Under the pieces are notes generated by a model that searched no databases, was not told the origin of the DNA, and worked only from the letters and a program-made list of their open reading frames with translations. Both the position numbers and the translations under genes were made by a program. Shown here one piece after another: positions 1 through 9,210 of a DNA stretch of 64,000 nucleotides (position 1 is its first letter; each line of letters starts with the position of its first letter). This DNA is from Candidimonas sp. (GTDB taxonomy: Bacteria; Pseudomonadota; Gammaproteobacteria; Burkholderiales; Burkholderiaceae_B): assembly GCA_004297945.1 (NCBI GenBank), contig SCRC01000046.1, positions 1 through 64,000 on the forward strand, written 5' to 3'.

Positions 1-1367
1 TCGCCAAAGCTGGGTTTGCCTGCATAGGCGGGCTTGTCGCCAAAGCCAGGCTTGCTTGCATACGCGGGCTTGTCACCGAAGCGAGGCTTGCCCGCGTAAG
101 CAGGTTTGTCGCCGTATGCGCGATCGCTGCCAGGCTTGTGGCCATAGCTGGGTTTGCCGCCGAAACCACTGCGGGCGCCAAAATTCTTGCCACTGCCCTT
201 GCGGTCCGTGTAGGTGGGGCGTGCCGTTTTCTTAGGCTCCAGGCCTTCGATTGTCTGGATAGCAATAGGCTGGCCGATGAAATGTTCTATACGGCGTATT
301 TTGTGGCGTTCGGCCAGAGTGGCCAGTGTGATGGCCAAACCGCTATGGCCGGCGCGACCTGTACGACCGATGCGGTGTACGTAGTCTTCGGCTTGCATGG
401 GCAAGTCGTAGTTGAAGGCGTGGCTGATTCCCTGCACGTCGATGCCGCGTGCAGCGACGTCGGTCGCTACGAGAATGCGCAGACGGCCGTTTTGCAGCAA
501 GCCCAGGGTGCGAGTACGCTGGCGCTGATTCATATCGCCATGCAGAGCCGCTGCGGAGAAGCCTTGTTCGGATAGCCGGTCGGCCAGCGTATCGGCACCG
601 CGTTTGGTGGCGGTAAAGACAATGGCTTGTTGCAGGGTGGCATCGCGCAGCAGATGGTCGAGCAGACGCAGCTTATGGCTGTTGTCGTCGGCGTACAACA
701 GGCTTTGGGTGATGTTTGTATGTTGCTGTTTCTGGCTGCTCAATTCGATACGCAGGGGGGCGCGCATCATTTTTCCGGCCAGATGGGCGATTGTGCCGTC
801 CAGGGTTGCCGAAAACAGCAGAGTCTGGCGGCTGGCTGGCGTGCTGGCGACGATGGTTTCGATGTCTTCGATGAAGCCCATATCGAGCATGCGGTCGGCT
901 TCGTCCAGCACCAGGGTGTGGACCGTCGACAAATTGACCCGTTTGGATTGCAAATGGTCGATCAGTCGACCCGGGGTGGCTACCAATACGTCAACACGGC
1001 GCGACAAGGCCTTGAGTTGAGCCGCATAGGGCATGCCGCCGACGACAGTCGCGGTACGCAGGTCTTTAAGATGCGCGCCGTATGAGCGTGTCGCATCGGT
1101 GACTTGCATGGCCAGTTCGCGGGTGGGGGTCAGTACCAGGATTTGTACGCCCGTGCCCTTGTTGGCAGGCATTTGAGATATGCGGTTAAGCGCGGGCAAC
1201 ATGAAGGCAGCGGTTTTACCGCTGCCTGTTTGCGAGGACACCATCAGGTCGTGTCCGGCCAATGCCTTGGGAATGGCGGCTGCCTGGACGGGAGTGGGCT
1301 CGGTGAAGCCGGCTTTCAGTACGGCGGACAATAGGTCGGGTGCGAGACCCAGGGTTTCGAAAGACAT
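1..1367 (-). CDS. rhlE: DEAD-box RNA helicase, RhlE type (3' end outside window)
   Basis: ATP-dependent RNA helicase, probably acting in rRNA maturation or mRNA turnover. The reading frame begins with ATG at 1367 (MSFETLGLAPDLL) and is still open at base 1. It shows the Q-motif region (FTEPTPVQ), Walker A SQTGSGKT, PTRELA, TPGR, DEAD in LVLDEADRMLDMGF, SAT (LLFSATLD) and, in the second RecA domain, ARGIDV and HRIGRTGRAG. After about residue 380 the sequence becomes a basic, Gly/Lys/Pro-rich tail with a repeated 12-residue unit of the form GDKPAYAxKPxF, encoded by 36-bp near-repeats at the window edge. Such basic tails are typical of RhlE-like helicases and may hold RNA. The exact paralogue name is inferred; membership of the DEAD-box family is certain. 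Confidence 0.92.
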   Translation of the reverse strand, partial: MSFETLGLAPDLLSAVLKAGFTEPTPVQAAAIPKALAGHDLMVSSQTGSGKTAAFMLPALNRISQMPANKGTGVQILVLTPTRELAMQVTDATRSYGAHLKDLRTATVVGGMPYAAQLKALSRRVDVLVATPGRLIDHLQSKRVNLSTVHTLVLDEADRMLDMGFIEDIETIVASTPASRQTLLFSATLDGTIAHLAGKMMRAPLRIELSSQKQQHTNITQSLLYADDNSHKLRLLDHLLRDATLQQAIVFTATKRGADTLADRLSEQGFSAAALHGDMNQRQRTRTLGLLQNGRLRILVATDVAARGIDVQGISHAFNYDLPMQAEDYVHRIGRTGRAGHSGLAITLATLAERHKIRRIEHFIGQPIAIQTIEGLEPKKTARPTYTDRKGSGKNFGARSGFGGKPSYGHKPGSDRAYGDKPAYAGKPRFGDKPAYASKPGFGDKPAYAGKPSFG

Positions 1368-1681
1368 GCAGAATCCTTTGCCGAATAAACGGCGCGTAGA
1401 CGTAGCGTCTCGGCTCATGTGTGGCCGGGCGCAGGTTGATTGGCATCGTGCCGACCAAATCAACCTAAAGTGCTGCGCGTACCGTGGTAACAGGCGGCGA
1501 AAGGTTCGGAGGTCAGGGAGCGATGGCGTTCGACATGGGTGCTGATAAGTCAGTCAACTGCTGAGACACAGCTGGAATGCTGTAAAAAAATGTCGACGCA
1601 TTAATGGTGCAGTGCAAAAATTATAGCCGGATTTATAAATTAGGGAAACCCCGGTGTTGTAAATAAGGGAATGTACGGTTT
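1368..1681. other. intergenic region, leader of the helicase gene
   Basis: No convincing gene lies here. The part next to the helicase start is GC-rich. The stretch 1590-1660 is AT-rich and contains TATAAT on the minus strand at about 1620-1625, which could be a -10 box for the helicase, although no good -35 box is at the right distance. Short reading frames in this stretch have no recognisable protein character. Confidence 0.4.
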
Positions 1682-1793
1682 GTAGCGCCACCCGTAGCGC
1701 CACCCGTAGCGCCACCCCTTGTGGGTGGCATCGGCGATCTATAAATGCCGCCTTGCTTCTCAACGATTTGGCAGCCACAAGGGCTGTCGCTAC
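1682..1793. repeat. REP-like palindromes, convergent pair with expanded 5' arm
   Basis: The plus-strand element at 1706-1729 reads head GTAGC, arm GCCACCC, loop CTTGT, arm GGGTGGC. Two extra 12-bp copies of head plus first arm (GTAGCGCCACCC) precede it at 1682 and 1694. The minus-strand element at 1770-1793 has head GTAGC, arm GACAGCC, loop CTTGT and arm GGCTGCC. The 40-bp spacer between them (containing TATAAAT and TCAACGATTT) recurs in a similar pair at 33206-33293. Confidence 0.85.
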
Positions 1794-1800
1794 ATGCCCG

Positions 1801-2535
1801 TTACGCGCCGATCCAATCGATGGGCGCCTGGCCTTGTTGTATCAGCCAGTCGTTAGCCTGCTTGAAATGATGACAGCCTATAAAAGGCTTCGGGGGGCGC
1901 AGGGCGGACAGGGGCGAGGGATGGTTGGCGGTGAGGATGAGCTGCTGCGGGTTGCTGGGGAGAAGTTGCCGCTTGGCTTGGGCGTGCGAGCCCCACAGCA
2001 TGAACACCTTGGGCTGGGGGCTTTGTGCGACGCGCTTGATGAGTGCGTCAGTGACAACTTCCCAGCCTTGTTTTGCGTGCGAGGCAGGTTGCTGCGCTTC
2101 GACGGTCAACACTGTGTTCAGCAACAGCACGCCTTGCCTGGCCCAACGGGATAGCTCGTTGCCTGGCGCACGTGCGCCAGCAGGATATTCCAGCGCCAGC
2201 TCTTTGAAGATATTTCTCAGGCTCGGTGGGCAGGGGCAGGAGTCGGGCACCGAGAATGCCAGCCCTTGCGCCTGGTTGGGTCCGTGGTATGGGTCTTGTC
2301 CGAGGATGACGACGCGGATCGTATCCGGTTGTACAAAATGCAGTGCGCGAAATGGTTGCTGGGGATAGATTTCGGCCCCGGCTTCAAGCCGCGCGGCAAG
2401 AAATCTCGATAGCTGCCGCAGAGCCGTCTTGGGCTCGGGCACACGCAGGACTTCTTTCCACACTTCGTCGAGGCTTTGGAGGTGGCTTAGCAGCGTGCTG
2501 TTCAACGCGTTTTGAGTGGAGTCGAATTGAGGCAT
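1801..2535 (-). CDS. ung: uracil-DNA glycosylase (family 1)
   Basis: Removes uracil from DNA in base excision repair. The 244-residue protein has the family 1 water-activating motif GQDPYHG at 79-85, with catalytic Asp81, the FSVP segment that contacts uracil, and the C-terminal HPSPLS motif at 205-210, whose His205 stabilises the flipped base. Length is close to the family norm of about 225-250. It lies 18 bp downstream of the HIT gene on the same strand and probably shares a transcript with it and the polyphosphate kinase. The ATG at 2535 is the natural start. A REP pair sits immediately downstream. Confidence 0.97.
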   Translation of the reverse strand: MPQFDSTQNALNSTLLSHLQSLDEVWKEVLRVPEPKTALRQLSRFLAARLEAGAEIYPQQPFRALHFVQPDTIRVVILGQDPYHGPNQAQGLAFSVPDSCPCPPSLRNIFKELALEYPAGARAPGNELSRWARQGVLLLNTVLTVEAQQPASHAKQGWEVVTDALIKRVAQSPQPKVFMLWGSHAQAKRQLLPSNPQQLILTANHPSPLSALRPPKPFIGCHHFKQANDWLIQQGQAPIDWIGA

Positions 2536-2553
2536 GGTTGCGCAATCCAGGGT

Positions 2554-3003
2554 TCAGGCGGCGAGTGTCGTGATCAGGGCGTCGTGGTAGGCCGCGACTT
2601 GCCGCGTCAGCAGCGCGCTTTGTTTTTGCCATGCGGCGATCTGCTCGGGCGTGCGTGCCGGGGCGGGCGCCCATATCGCCTCGGGAAAGCGGCTATCGGC
2701 CTGCCAGCGCGCAATGACGTGCCAATGCAGGTGGGGCGTCATATTGCCGAATTGCGCCAGATTGATTTTGTCGGGTTTCAGATGGCATCGCTGGGCCCGT
2801 TCCACCTGCCATACCGCCGTCATTAAATCCGTGCGCTGCTTAGGCGACAGATCGGTCATTTCCTTTACATGGTCATTCCAGATGACTCGCGTCAAGCCCG
2901 GGTAGTCGGCGTCGGTCACCGATATGACCCGTAGTTGATTGTTCTGCCAAAGTACATCGTCGCTGGTGTGGCGGCACAATGGGCAATCGCTTATTTTTGT
3001 CAT
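2554..3003 (-). CDS. HIT family nucleotide hydrolase/transferase
   Basis: Histidine-triad protein of 149 residues. The catalytic signature is visible as PHLHWHVIARW near residue 100, matching HxHxHxx. The N-terminus has a CPLC pair (MTKISDCPLCRHT), seen in many bacterial HIT proteins. Relatives hydrolyse dinucleoside polyphosphates or nucleoside phosphoramidates; the substrate here is unknown. The start at 3003 was chosen because the longer frame to 3120 would overlap the 3' end of the upstream kinase gene and adds sequence unlike any HIT protein. It sits between ppk2 and ung, about 20 bp from each, and the three probably form an operon. Confidence 0.88.
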   Translation of the reverse strand: MTKISDCPLCRHTSDDVLWQNNQLRVISVTDADYPGLTRVIWNDHVKEMTDLSPKQRTDLMTAVWQVERAQRCHLKPDKINLAQFGNMTPHLHWHVIARWQADSRFPEAIWAPAPARTPEQIAAWQKQSALLTRQVAAYHDALITTLAA

Positions 3004-3022
3004 GATGGTTGTGCAGATTGTG

Positions 3023-4534
3023 TTAATTTTTGCGGGTATCAAGCGCTTTTTCCAGCGCCTTGACCGTGTGTTCGAGAACCGCCACGCGGGCGTGCCGTTT
3101 ATCGTTCGATGATAGCGCATGCCAAGGGGCCCAAGTGGTATCGGTGCGGGCCAGCATCTCGTCAGCGGCTTGCAGATAGGCCGTCCATTTTTTTCGATTG
3201 CGCCAGTCTTCGGGCGTGATTTTGAAACTTTTGAAGGGCGATGCTTCCCGTTCGTGAAAGCGCTTCAATTGTTCCGCGCGTGTTATGGCCAGCCAAAACT
3301 TCACCAGCACCGCACCGTTGTTGGTCAGCTGAGCCTCGAATTGATTGATTTCTGCGTAGGCGCGCCGCCAGTCCTGTGGCGCCGCGTATTTCTCCACGCG
3401 TTCGACGAGCACCCGTCCGTACCAGGATCGATCAAAAACCGCGATTTTTCCAGGGGCGGGCACGGAGCGCCAGAAACGCCACAAGTACGGGTGGGCTATT
3501 TCAATATCACTTGGTGCGGCAATCGGGTGGATGCGGTATTGACGAGCGTCGAAGGCGTGAGCGACGCGCCGGATGGCGCCGCCTTTGCCTGCGGCATCCT
3601 GGCCTTCGAAGACCAGGATCAAAGAGCGGTCCTTGAACTTGTCGCGGCGCGTCAGCTCGGCCAGGCGGGCCTGCCAGTACCCCAACTGCGCTTCGTACTC
3701 CTTGCTGTCGAGCCGCGCCGTATAGTCAAGTTTCTCGATTCGAGGAGGAATTTTTGCTCCCGCTGTGGCGTGACTGCGAGCCGCTTTTGAATTCTCATTA
3801 TCCCGCGCAGAATTTGAACCGACGGAAGAAGGTTTTTGCCGCAATGCGGTCAGAATGGCCTGACCCGTTGCAACTGCCCGCATGTCCGGGTCCGCGCTGG
3901 GGATGATTTGCCATGGGGCAAAATCGGCCTGAGTCAGGTTGATCGAAAGTTCTGCCGCACTGCGCAGGCGTGCAAATTTCTTTCGTACTTTAATCTCACC
4001 GGGATGGACTTGCCAGGCGGTTTCACGATGGGCCAGGAGTTCGTCGGTTCGTTTTTTCTGGGCCTTGCGCGAGAGGTGGTGCCAGAGCTTAACGATTTGT
4101 ATGCCATTGTTGGCTAGCATGGATTCAAATTCGCGTATGCCTTGCGCAAGGTTCTGAATGGCGTCCGGATTGGGCTTTTTTTTGGCGGCTTCTCTGAGCA
4201 AGGGCTGGTACCACGAGCCGAACACGATGCCAGTGCGGCCCAGAGCCGGCAACGGCTGCCAGTAGCGCCACAAGGGTGGATAGCGTTTTTCCTCGGGCGT
4301 CGCCTCGTCAAAGGCCATCGTACGGATAAATCGTGCGTCCATCCATTCGTTGATCAGACTGACCGAGGCGCCCGTGCCTGCGCCATCTATTCCGGCAATC
4401 ACGATCAACAACGCACGCTGCGCCTTTTGCAGCCGCGCGTATTGCGCTTTGAGGAGCTCCGTGCGAAGTTTCGCCTCGAGTGGTTCTGCTTGTTCCTTGC
4501 TGAGCTTCGGGTCGGACTCTGCGACAGTAAACAT
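3023..4534 (-). CDS. pap: polyphosphate:AMP phosphotransferase (two-domain PPK2, class II)
   Basis: Uses polyphosphate to phosphorylate AMP to ADP, by family knowledge of two-domain PPK2 proteins. The 503-residue product has two PPK2 domains. The N-terminal one (about 30-235) has a degenerate Walker A, GIDGAGTGAS at 48-57, without the P-loop lysine. The C-terminal one (about 265-495) has an intact loop, EGQDAAGKGG, with Asp313 and Lys317, followed by the DRSWYGRVLVERVE segment. This matches the class II arrangement, where only the second half is catalytic. The start at 4534 (MFTVAESDPK) was preferred because the longer in-frame stretch up to 4696 is simply translated REP sequence. HIT and ung follow closely. 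Confidence 0.93.
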   Translation of the reverse strand: MFTVAESDPKLSKEQAEPLEAKLRTELLKAQYARLQKAQRALLIVIAGIDGAGTGASVSLINEWMDARFIRTMAFDEATPEEKRYPPLWRYWQPLPALGRTGIVFGSWYQPLLREAAKKKPNPDAIQNLAQGIREFESMLANNGIQIVKLWHHLSRKAQKKRTDELLAHRETAWQVHPGEIKVRKKFARLRSAAELSINLTQADFAPWQIIPSADPDMRAVATGQAILTALRQKPSSVGSNSARDNENSKAARSHATAGAKIPPRIEKLDYTARLDSKEYEAQLGYWQARLAELTRRDKFKDRSLILVFEGQDAAGKGGAIRRVAHAFDARQYRIHPIAAPSDIEIAHPYLWRFWRSVPAPGKIAVFDRSWYGRVLVERVEKYAAPQDWRRAYAEINQFEAQLTNNGAVLVKFWLAITRAEQLKRFHEREASPFKSFKITPEDWRNRKKWTAYLQAADEMLARTDTTWAPWHALSSNDKRHARVAVLEHTVKALEKALDTRKN

Positions 4535-4609
4535 GGACGGATTCCAGGACTTTAGTGGCGAACGGCAATGAACGTTTTGTGGATGTTGTTTAGACTTTTT
4601 CAATCTGGT

Positions 4610-4756
4610 GGCACCCGCAAAGGGTGCGGCTACATGATCAACGGTTTTGGCACCCACAAGAGGTGCGGCTACATGATCAACGGTTTTGGCACCCACAAGG
4701 GGTGCCGCTACATAGCGTACCGGGCGGTTTTTGTAGTGGCACCCCTTGTGGGTGCC
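4610..4756. repeat. REP-like cluster: three tandem minus copies and one plus copy
   Basis: Three minus-strand elements lie at 4610-4633, 4649-4672 and 4688-4711 with an exact 39-bp period. They share the tail ATGATCAACGG between units and carry arms of the GGCACCC/GGGTGCC type with small mismatches. A plus-strand element at 4733-4756 (head GTAGT, loop CTTGT) faces them across a 21-bp spacer. The cluster fills the gap between trpC and the polyphosphate kinase gene, and I see no gene in it. Confidence 0.88.
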
Positions 4757-4789
4757 ATTGCGACGAAGCCGACCATGCGCCCATGGTTC

Positions 4790-5584
4790 CTATTCTGCCT
4801 CGAACAAGTCGCGCAAAGCGATGCCTGGTTCCTTGGCGCGCATGAATGCCTCGCCTATCAGGAATGCATCTACCTTGTGTTGGCGCATGAGGGCCACATC
4901 CTCGATTTTAAGAATGCCGCTTTCGGTTATGACCCGCTTGTGAGGTGGGACGGCAGGCAGGAGGTCCAGGGTGTTTTGCAGCGAGGTTTCAAAGCTGCGC
5001 AAATTGCGGTTGTTGATGCCCAGTAGCGGCGTATGCAGGTCTAGCGCGACATCCAGCTCGGTTCGGTCGTGAATCTCGACCAGCACGTCCATGCCCAGTT
5101 CGGTGGCCACGTCTTCAAACTCGCGCAACTGCTGCGGACTTAGCGCGGCCACGATCAGCAGAACGCAATCGGCCCCCAGCGCGCGAGCGTGGACAATCTG
5201 GTAAGGGTCGATGATGAAATCCTTGCGCAACACCGGCAAGCTACAGGCGGCACGAGCCTGGCGCAGGTGGTCGTAGGAACCTTGGAAGAACTGTATGTCG
5301 GTTAGAACCGAAAGGCAGGTTGCTCCGTACGCGGCATAGGACGCCGCAATTTCGCTTGGAACGAAGTGTTTGCGTATGACGCCTCTGGAAGGCGAGGCCT
5401 TCTTGATTTCGGCAATGATCCCGGGCTTGCCCTGGGCGATTCTCTCTTCGAGGGCACTGCCAAAGCCGCGTACGTCCTTGCGACTTTTGGCTTCGCGCAA
5501 AAGGTCGGCTTCGCTGCGCATCTGGCGCGCAGTAGATACCTCTATTTTTTTGGTTTCGAGGATTTTGGCAAGGATATCGTTCAC
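4790..5584 (-). CDS. trpC: indole-3-glycerol phosphate synthase
   Basis: Catalyses ring closure of CdRP to indole-3-glycerol phosphate in tryptophan biosynthesis. The protein is a monofunctional TrpC of 264 residues with the family motifs [10 protein letters not shown] (substrate-binding Lys), VLRKDFI, and the C-terminal ESGI...[10 protein letters not shown] phosphate-binding segment. The start is taken as GTG at 5584 because it forms a 4-base GTGA overlap with the trpD stop and gives the family N-terminus (M)[12 protein letters not shown]. The only earlier candidate is a TTG at 5611. It is the last gene of trpEGDC; REP elements follow. It is not fused to trpF, unlike the enterobacterial enzyme. 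Confidence 0.96.
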   Translation of the reverse strand: MNDILAKILETKKIEVSTARQMRSEADLLREAKSRKDVRGFGSALEERIAQGKPGIIAEIKKASPSRGVIRKHFVPSEIAASYAAYGATCLSVLTDIQFFQGSYDHLRQARAACSLPVLRKDFIIDPYQIVHARALGADCVLLIVAALSPQQLREFEDVATELGMDVLVEIHDRTELDVALDLHTPLLGINNRNLRSFETSLQNTLDLLPAVPPHKRVITESGILKIEDVALMRQHKVDAFLIGEAFMRAKEPGIALRDLFEAE

Positions 5585-6612
5585 GCGCTGAGTTTCCGTG
5601 TATAGGTGCAAAACTCGTCCAGTTTAGCGCGGGCCGACCCGTTGGCAATAGTTTCGAAGGCCAGCGTCAGGCCGCCCTGGACAGAGTCAGCCTGGTTGCC
5701 AGCGTAGATCGCCAGGCCAGCATTAAGGGCGACGATATCACGGGCCGCGCCTGAAGTGTTTTCCAGCGCCTCCAGGACCAGCTTGGCGGATTCCTCGCGA
5801 TTATTCACCTTGATGGAGCGGTTCGACACCATGGACATGCCGAAATCTTCCGGGTGGATTTCGTATTCGAGCACCTTGTCGTCTTTTAGCTCCCCGACCA
5901 GCGTGGCCGCGCCCAGCGAGGCCTCGTCCATGCCGTCCTTGCCGTGCACAATCAGCACGTGCTTGGAACCCAGGCGTTGCAGTACACGAACTTGTATGCC
6001 GACCAGGTCGGGGTGAAATACCCCCATTAGCTGATTTGCGGCGTTCGCCGGGTTCGTGAGTGGGCCGAGTATATTGAATATCGTCCGGACTCCCAGCTCC
6101 TTGCGCACGGCCGCCACATTTTTCATGGCGCCGTGATGGGCCGGGGCGAACATAAAGCCGATGCCGATTTGTGCAATGCATTGGGCGACTTGTTCCGGGT
6201 TTAATGCGATCTGGGCGCCCAGCGATTCCAGGACATCGGCGCTGCCCGACGATGATGAGGCGCTGCGGTTGCCGTGCTTGGCGATTTTGACGCCTGCCGC
6301 AGCGGCCACGAACATGGCCGCTGTCGAAATATTGAAGGTATGCGAACCGTCGCCGCCGGTGCCGCACATATCCAGCAGGTTTTCAGGATATGGCGTAGCC
6401 ACAGGCAGCGCAAATTCGCGCATGACTTGTGCTGCGGCGGTGATTTCGCCCACCGTTTCTTTTTTGACGCGCAAGCCCATCAGCAAGGCACTGGCGATTT
6501 GGGGGGACATTTCGCCGCGCATCAGCATGCGCGTGAGATGCAGCATTTCGTCGTGAAAAATTTCACGGTGTTCAATACAGCGCGCCAGCGCTTCGGCAGT
6601 AGTGATGGTCAT
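5581..6612 (-). CDS. trpD: anthranilate phosphoribosyltransferase
   Basis: Transfers phosphoribose from PRPP to anthranilate, the second step of tryptophan biosynthesis. The 343-residue protein carries the PRPP-binding GTGGD at 84-88, NISTA, KHGNR at 112-116 and the acidic Mg site KDGMDEASL. It is a separate gene, not fused to trpG. The ATG at 6612 is 14 bp after the trpG stop, and the 3' end overlaps trpC by four bases (GTGA), consistent with translational coupling inside the trp operon. Confidence 0.97.
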   Translation of the reverse strand: MTITTAEALARCIEHREIFHDEMLHLTRMLMRGEMSPQIASALLMGLRVKKETVGEITAAAQVMREFALPVATPYPENLLDMCGTGGDGSHTFNISTAAMFVAAAAGVKIAKHGNRSASSSSGSADVLESLGAQIALNPEQVAQCIAQIGIGFMFAPAHHGAMKNVAAVRKELGVRTIFNILGPLTNPANAANQLMGVFHPDLVGIQVRVLQRLGSKHVLIVHGKDGMDEASLGAATLVGELKDDKVLEYEIHPEDFGMSMVSNRSIKVNNREESAKLVLEALENTSGAARDIVALNAGLAIYAGNQADSVQGGLTLAFETIANGSARAKLDEFCTYTRKLSA

Positions 6613-6626
6613 GGTTGTATCCCTGG

Positions 6627-7190
6627 TTATAGCGTTAGAAAGTTGCGCAGCAACGCGTGGCCGTGCTCGCTAAGAATGGATTCAGGATGAAACTGTACTC
6701 CGTAAATCTGCAGCGTCTTGTGGCGCACGCCCATGATTTCATGATCTTCGGTTTGCGCCGTTACCTCCAGGCAGTCGGGCAGACTGGCGCGTTCGATGGC
6801 CAAAGAGTGATAGCGGGTTACGGTATAAGGCGAGGGCAGGTCTTTGAAAACATCGGTGCCGGTATGGGTAACGGGCGACGTTTTGCCGTGCATGATGTGC
6901 TGGGCACGCACAATTTTGCCGCCGTAGGCTGCGCCTATCGCCTGGTGGCCCAGGCAGACCCCGAGTATCGGCACCTTGCCGGCAAAATATTGGATCAACT
7001 CAACCGAAATGCCGGCTTCGGCGGGAGAGCAAGGGCCGGGCGAGACACAAATGCGATCGGGGTTGAGTGCTGCGATTTCCGCAACTGTAGCCTGATCGTT
7101 GCGTATTACCTTGACCTCTTCGCCCAGTTCGCCGAAATATTGCACCAGGTTGTATGTAAACGAATCGTAATTGTCGAGCATCAATAGCAT
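6627..7190 (-). CDS. trpG: anthranilate synthase component II (glutamine amidotransferase)
   Basis: Releases ammonia from glutamine for TrpE. It is a class I glutamine amidotransferase of 187 residues: the nucleophile Cys79 sits in GVCLGHQ, and the His168/Glu170 pair in GVQFHPES. The N-terminal [10 protein letters not shown] is also typical. It lies 27 bp downstream of trpE. In some bacteria this subunit also serves 4-amino-4-deoxychorismate synthesis as PabA. No separate pabA is seen in the window, so dual use is possible but cannot be judged from sequence. Confidence 0.97.
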   Translation of the reverse strand: MLLMLDNYDSFTYNLVQYFGELGEEVKVIRNDQATVAEIAALNPDRICVSPGPCSPAEAGISVELIQYFAGKVPILGVCLGHQAIGAAYGGKIVRAQHIMHGKTSPVTHTGTDVFKDLPSPYTVTRYHSLAIERASLPDCLEVTAQTEDHEIMGVRHKTLQIYGVQFHPESILSEHGHALLRNFLTL

Positions 7191-7217
7191 GTAATTCTCC
7201 TGACGATGCCAAGGGCA

Positions 7218-8738
7218 TCAAATGGGCTCGTCCAGACCGAATTGAACTTGTTCGGCAGCGCGCAGCACGGCGCGCGCCTTGGCTTCGGTTTCGAGCCATT
7301 CTTTTTCAGGATCGGAATCGGCCACAATGCCCGCAGCGGCCTGCACGTACAGCATGCCGTCCTTGATGATGCCGGTGCGTATGGCGATGGCCACATCCAT
7401 CTCGCCGCCGTAGCTCAGGTAACCCGCCGCTCCGCCATAAATACCGCGCCGGACGGGTTCGAGCTCGTCAATGATTTCCATTGCCCGCACCTTCGGGGCG
7501 CCGGTGAGCGTCCCTGCGGGGAAGGTGGCGCGCAGGACGTCCATATTGCTCATGCCCTCGTGCAGCGTTCCGCTTACATTGGAGACCAGGTGCATGACGT
7601 GCGAGTAGCGTTCGATGGCCATCGTGTCGGTTACCTTGACCGAGCCGGTCTGGGCGATGCGGCCCACGTCGTTGCGCGCGAGGTCTATCAGCATGACGTG
7701 CTCGGCGCGCTCTTTGGGATCGGCCAGCAGCTCTTGGGCGAGCAGGGCGTCTTCTTCGGGCGTGGCGCCGCGTTTGCGGGTGCCTGCAAGAGGGCGAATC
7801 GTCACTTCGCACTGTTTGCGATCTTCCTGGTTGACGATTTCCTGGCGTACCAGGATTTCGGGAGACGAGCCCACCACGTGGAAACTGTCGAAATCCCAGT
7901 AATACATATAGGGCGAGGGGTTCAGGGAGCGCAGGGACCGGTACAGCGACAGGGGGGAGTCGCGAAATGGTTTGGCAATGACTTGTCCGATCTGGACTTG
8001 CATCAGATCGCCGGCGGCAATGTATTCCTTGGCCTTTCGCACGGCCGCGATGTAGTCGTCTTTTTTGAAGTCGCGGCGAATATTGGTTTGCATGCTGGCA
8101 TAGGCATAAGGGATTACGACCGGCGTACGCAGCTTTTCACGCAGCTCCTTGAGGCGCCGTTTGGCCAGGGCGTAGCTTTCGGGCTGATGGGGATCCGCGT
8201 AGACGATCAGGTAGGTGTGCCCCGCCAGATTGTCGACGATGACGAGTTCGTCGATATGCAGCAGCATAATGTCCGGCGTGCCGCCTTCTTGTCCGGCGGG
8301 AAAGGGTTTGGTCGCGGGGCCCAGCCGGGGTTCCATATGGCGCACGGTGTCGTAGCCGAAATAGCCCGCCAGCCCGCCCGAAAAACGCGGCATTCCGGGC
8401 CGGATGGCTACCTTGAACCTCTTCTGGTAGCGCTCGATAAAATCCAGCGGATCGCCTTCATGGGTTTCCACCACTTCACCCTGGTGCAGCACTTTGGTAT
8501 GCGTGCCCGATGCGCTGATCACTGTCTTGGCCGGCAGGCCTATGAATGAATAGCGCCCGAAGCGTTCCCCGCCCACCACCGACTCCAGCAGGCAGCTATT
8601 GCGTCCGCCCTCGGGCCCGGCGTGTGCCAGCTTCAGATAGATCGCCAGCGGCGTGTCCAGATCGGCGTATGTCTCGGCGATGAGCGGGATTCGGTTGTAG
8701 CCCAGCGCGGCCAGTGCCTGGAATTCGATTTCTGTCAT
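7218..8738 (-). CDS. trpE: anthranilate synthase component I
   Basis: Converts chorismate to anthranilate using ammonia from TrpG. The 506-residue protein has the N-terminal feedback-regulation element LLESV near residues 50-54 (family knowledge: tryptophan binds here) and the chorismate-binding core with [43 protein letters not shown] and [12 protein letters not shown]. The ATG at 8738 is first in the operon. About 215 bp upstream holds a Trp-rich leader peptide and a terminator hairpin, so expression is probably controlled by attenuation. Confidence 0.97.
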   Translation of the reverse strand: MTEIEFQALAALGYNRIPLIAETYADLDTPLAIYLKLAHAGPEGGRNSCLLESVVGGERFGRYSFIGLPAKTVISASGTHTKVLHQGEVVETHEGDPLDFIERYQKRFKVAIRPGMPRFSGGLAGYFGYDTVRHMEPRLGPATKPFPAGQEGGTPDIMLLHIDELVIVDNLAGHTYLIVYADPHQPESYALAKRRLKELREKLRTPVVIPYAYASMQTNIRRDFKKDDYIAAVRKAKEYIAAGDLMQVQIGQVIAKPFRDSPLSLYRSLRSLNPSPYMYYWDFDSFHVVGSSPEILVRQEIVNQEDRKQCEVTIRPLAGTRKRGATPEEDALLAQELLADPKERAEHVMLIDLARNDVGRIAQTGSVKVTDTMAIERYSHVMHLVSNVSGTLHEGMSNMDVLRATFPAGTLTGAPKVRAMEIIDELEPVRRGIYGGAAGYLSYGGEMDVAIAIRTGIIKDGMLYVQAAAGIVADSDPEKEWLETEAKARAVLRAAEQVQFGLDEPI

Positions 8739-8785
8739 AGTGGTCTCGATGTGATGCAGCTTTACATACAGGCCGGGCAGGAATC

Positions 8786-8817
8786 AAAAAAGCCCGGCCA
8801 AATTGGGTTCCGGGCTT
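8786..8817 (-). terminator. trp attenuator terminator
   Basis: On the minus strand, between trpL and trpE, an AAGCCCGG/CCGGGCTT stem with a 12-nt loop is followed by TTTTTT at 8786-8791. This is a classic Rho-independent terminator placed about 50 bp before trpE. Upstream in the leader, CCCGGCC at about 8860 could pair with GGCCGGG of the terminator's 3' arm, and GGTAAT can pair with ATTACC. These are candidates for the alternative, antiterminator fold. The pairing scheme is my reading, not computed. Confidence 0.85.
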
Positions 8818-8881
8818 AGTTTTCAGGTAATGCTGTCGGCACGAAAAAGACGTAGTCTTGAAGGCCGGGAGAGGATTACCG

Positions 8882-8953
8882 CTACCCAGAACACAAACGC
8901 CACCAGCGCCAATAGGCGCTGGGCGTAGTGTAATGGAAGGTAGTGGCAGTCAT
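8882..8953 (-). CDS. trpL: trp operon leader peptide
   Basis: A 23-codon frame starting with ATG at 8953 and ending with TAG at 8882-8884. Residues 14-18 read YWRWW, giving three Trp codons within four positions, very unlikely by chance in such a short frame directly upstream of trpE. The Trp codons lie in a perfect 8-bp hairpin, CCAGCGCC/GGCGCTGG with a TATT loop, which would be segment 1:2 of the attenuator. Ribosome stalling at these codons should favour antitermination. No strong Shine-Dalgarno sequence is visible. Confidence 0.87.
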   Translation of the reverse strand: MTATTFHYTTPSAYWRWWRLCSG

Positions 8954-9071
8954 GGTGTTGATTGGGTGTGAGCGTGTTTTAGTGCTTGGCCGACCTTGTG
9001 AGCCCTTTCTTGGATTGGTGACACTATATCACCGACGGCAGGAATTCGCACGTATTGGTTTCATCATTGAT

Positions 9072-9201
9072 GGCAGCCACAAGGGCTGCCGCTACATGAT
9101 TCACGGTCACGTTTTTGTAGCGGCAGCCCTTGTGGCTGCCATAATCGTTGGCAATCATGGCCATGTCTTGCATCGATGACAGGCACAAGGCCTGTCGCTA
9201 C
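9072..9201. repeat. REP-like cluster: divergent pair plus single element
   Basis: A minus element at 9072-9095 and a plus element at 9117-9140 share arms GGCAGCC/GGCTGCC and loop CTTGT, facing each other head to head across 21 bp. A third element at 9178-9201 (minus) has a different but self-complementary arm, GACAGGC/GCCTGTC, with the same GTAGC head and loop. The cluster occupies the gap between rpe and the trp leader, where related genomes often carry a phosphoglycolate phosphatase gene (from memory). Confidence 0.88.
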
Positions 9202-9210
9202 AGGGAGCCG

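Noticed and set aside
4535-4696. In-frame 54-residue N-terminal extension of the polyphosphate kinase
   Set aside because: It is translated REP sequence with a repeated VGAKTVDHVAAP-like pattern and is absent from the family; ATG 4534 gives the normal N-terminus.
4610-4711. Tandem 39-bp units that could be mistaken for a CRISPR array
   Set aside because: The units are REP elements with near-identical spacers; there are no unique spacers and no cas genes.
7206-8549. 447-codon open frame on the plus strand
   Set aside because: It is antisense to trpE, has no family resemblance and arises from third-position GC bias.
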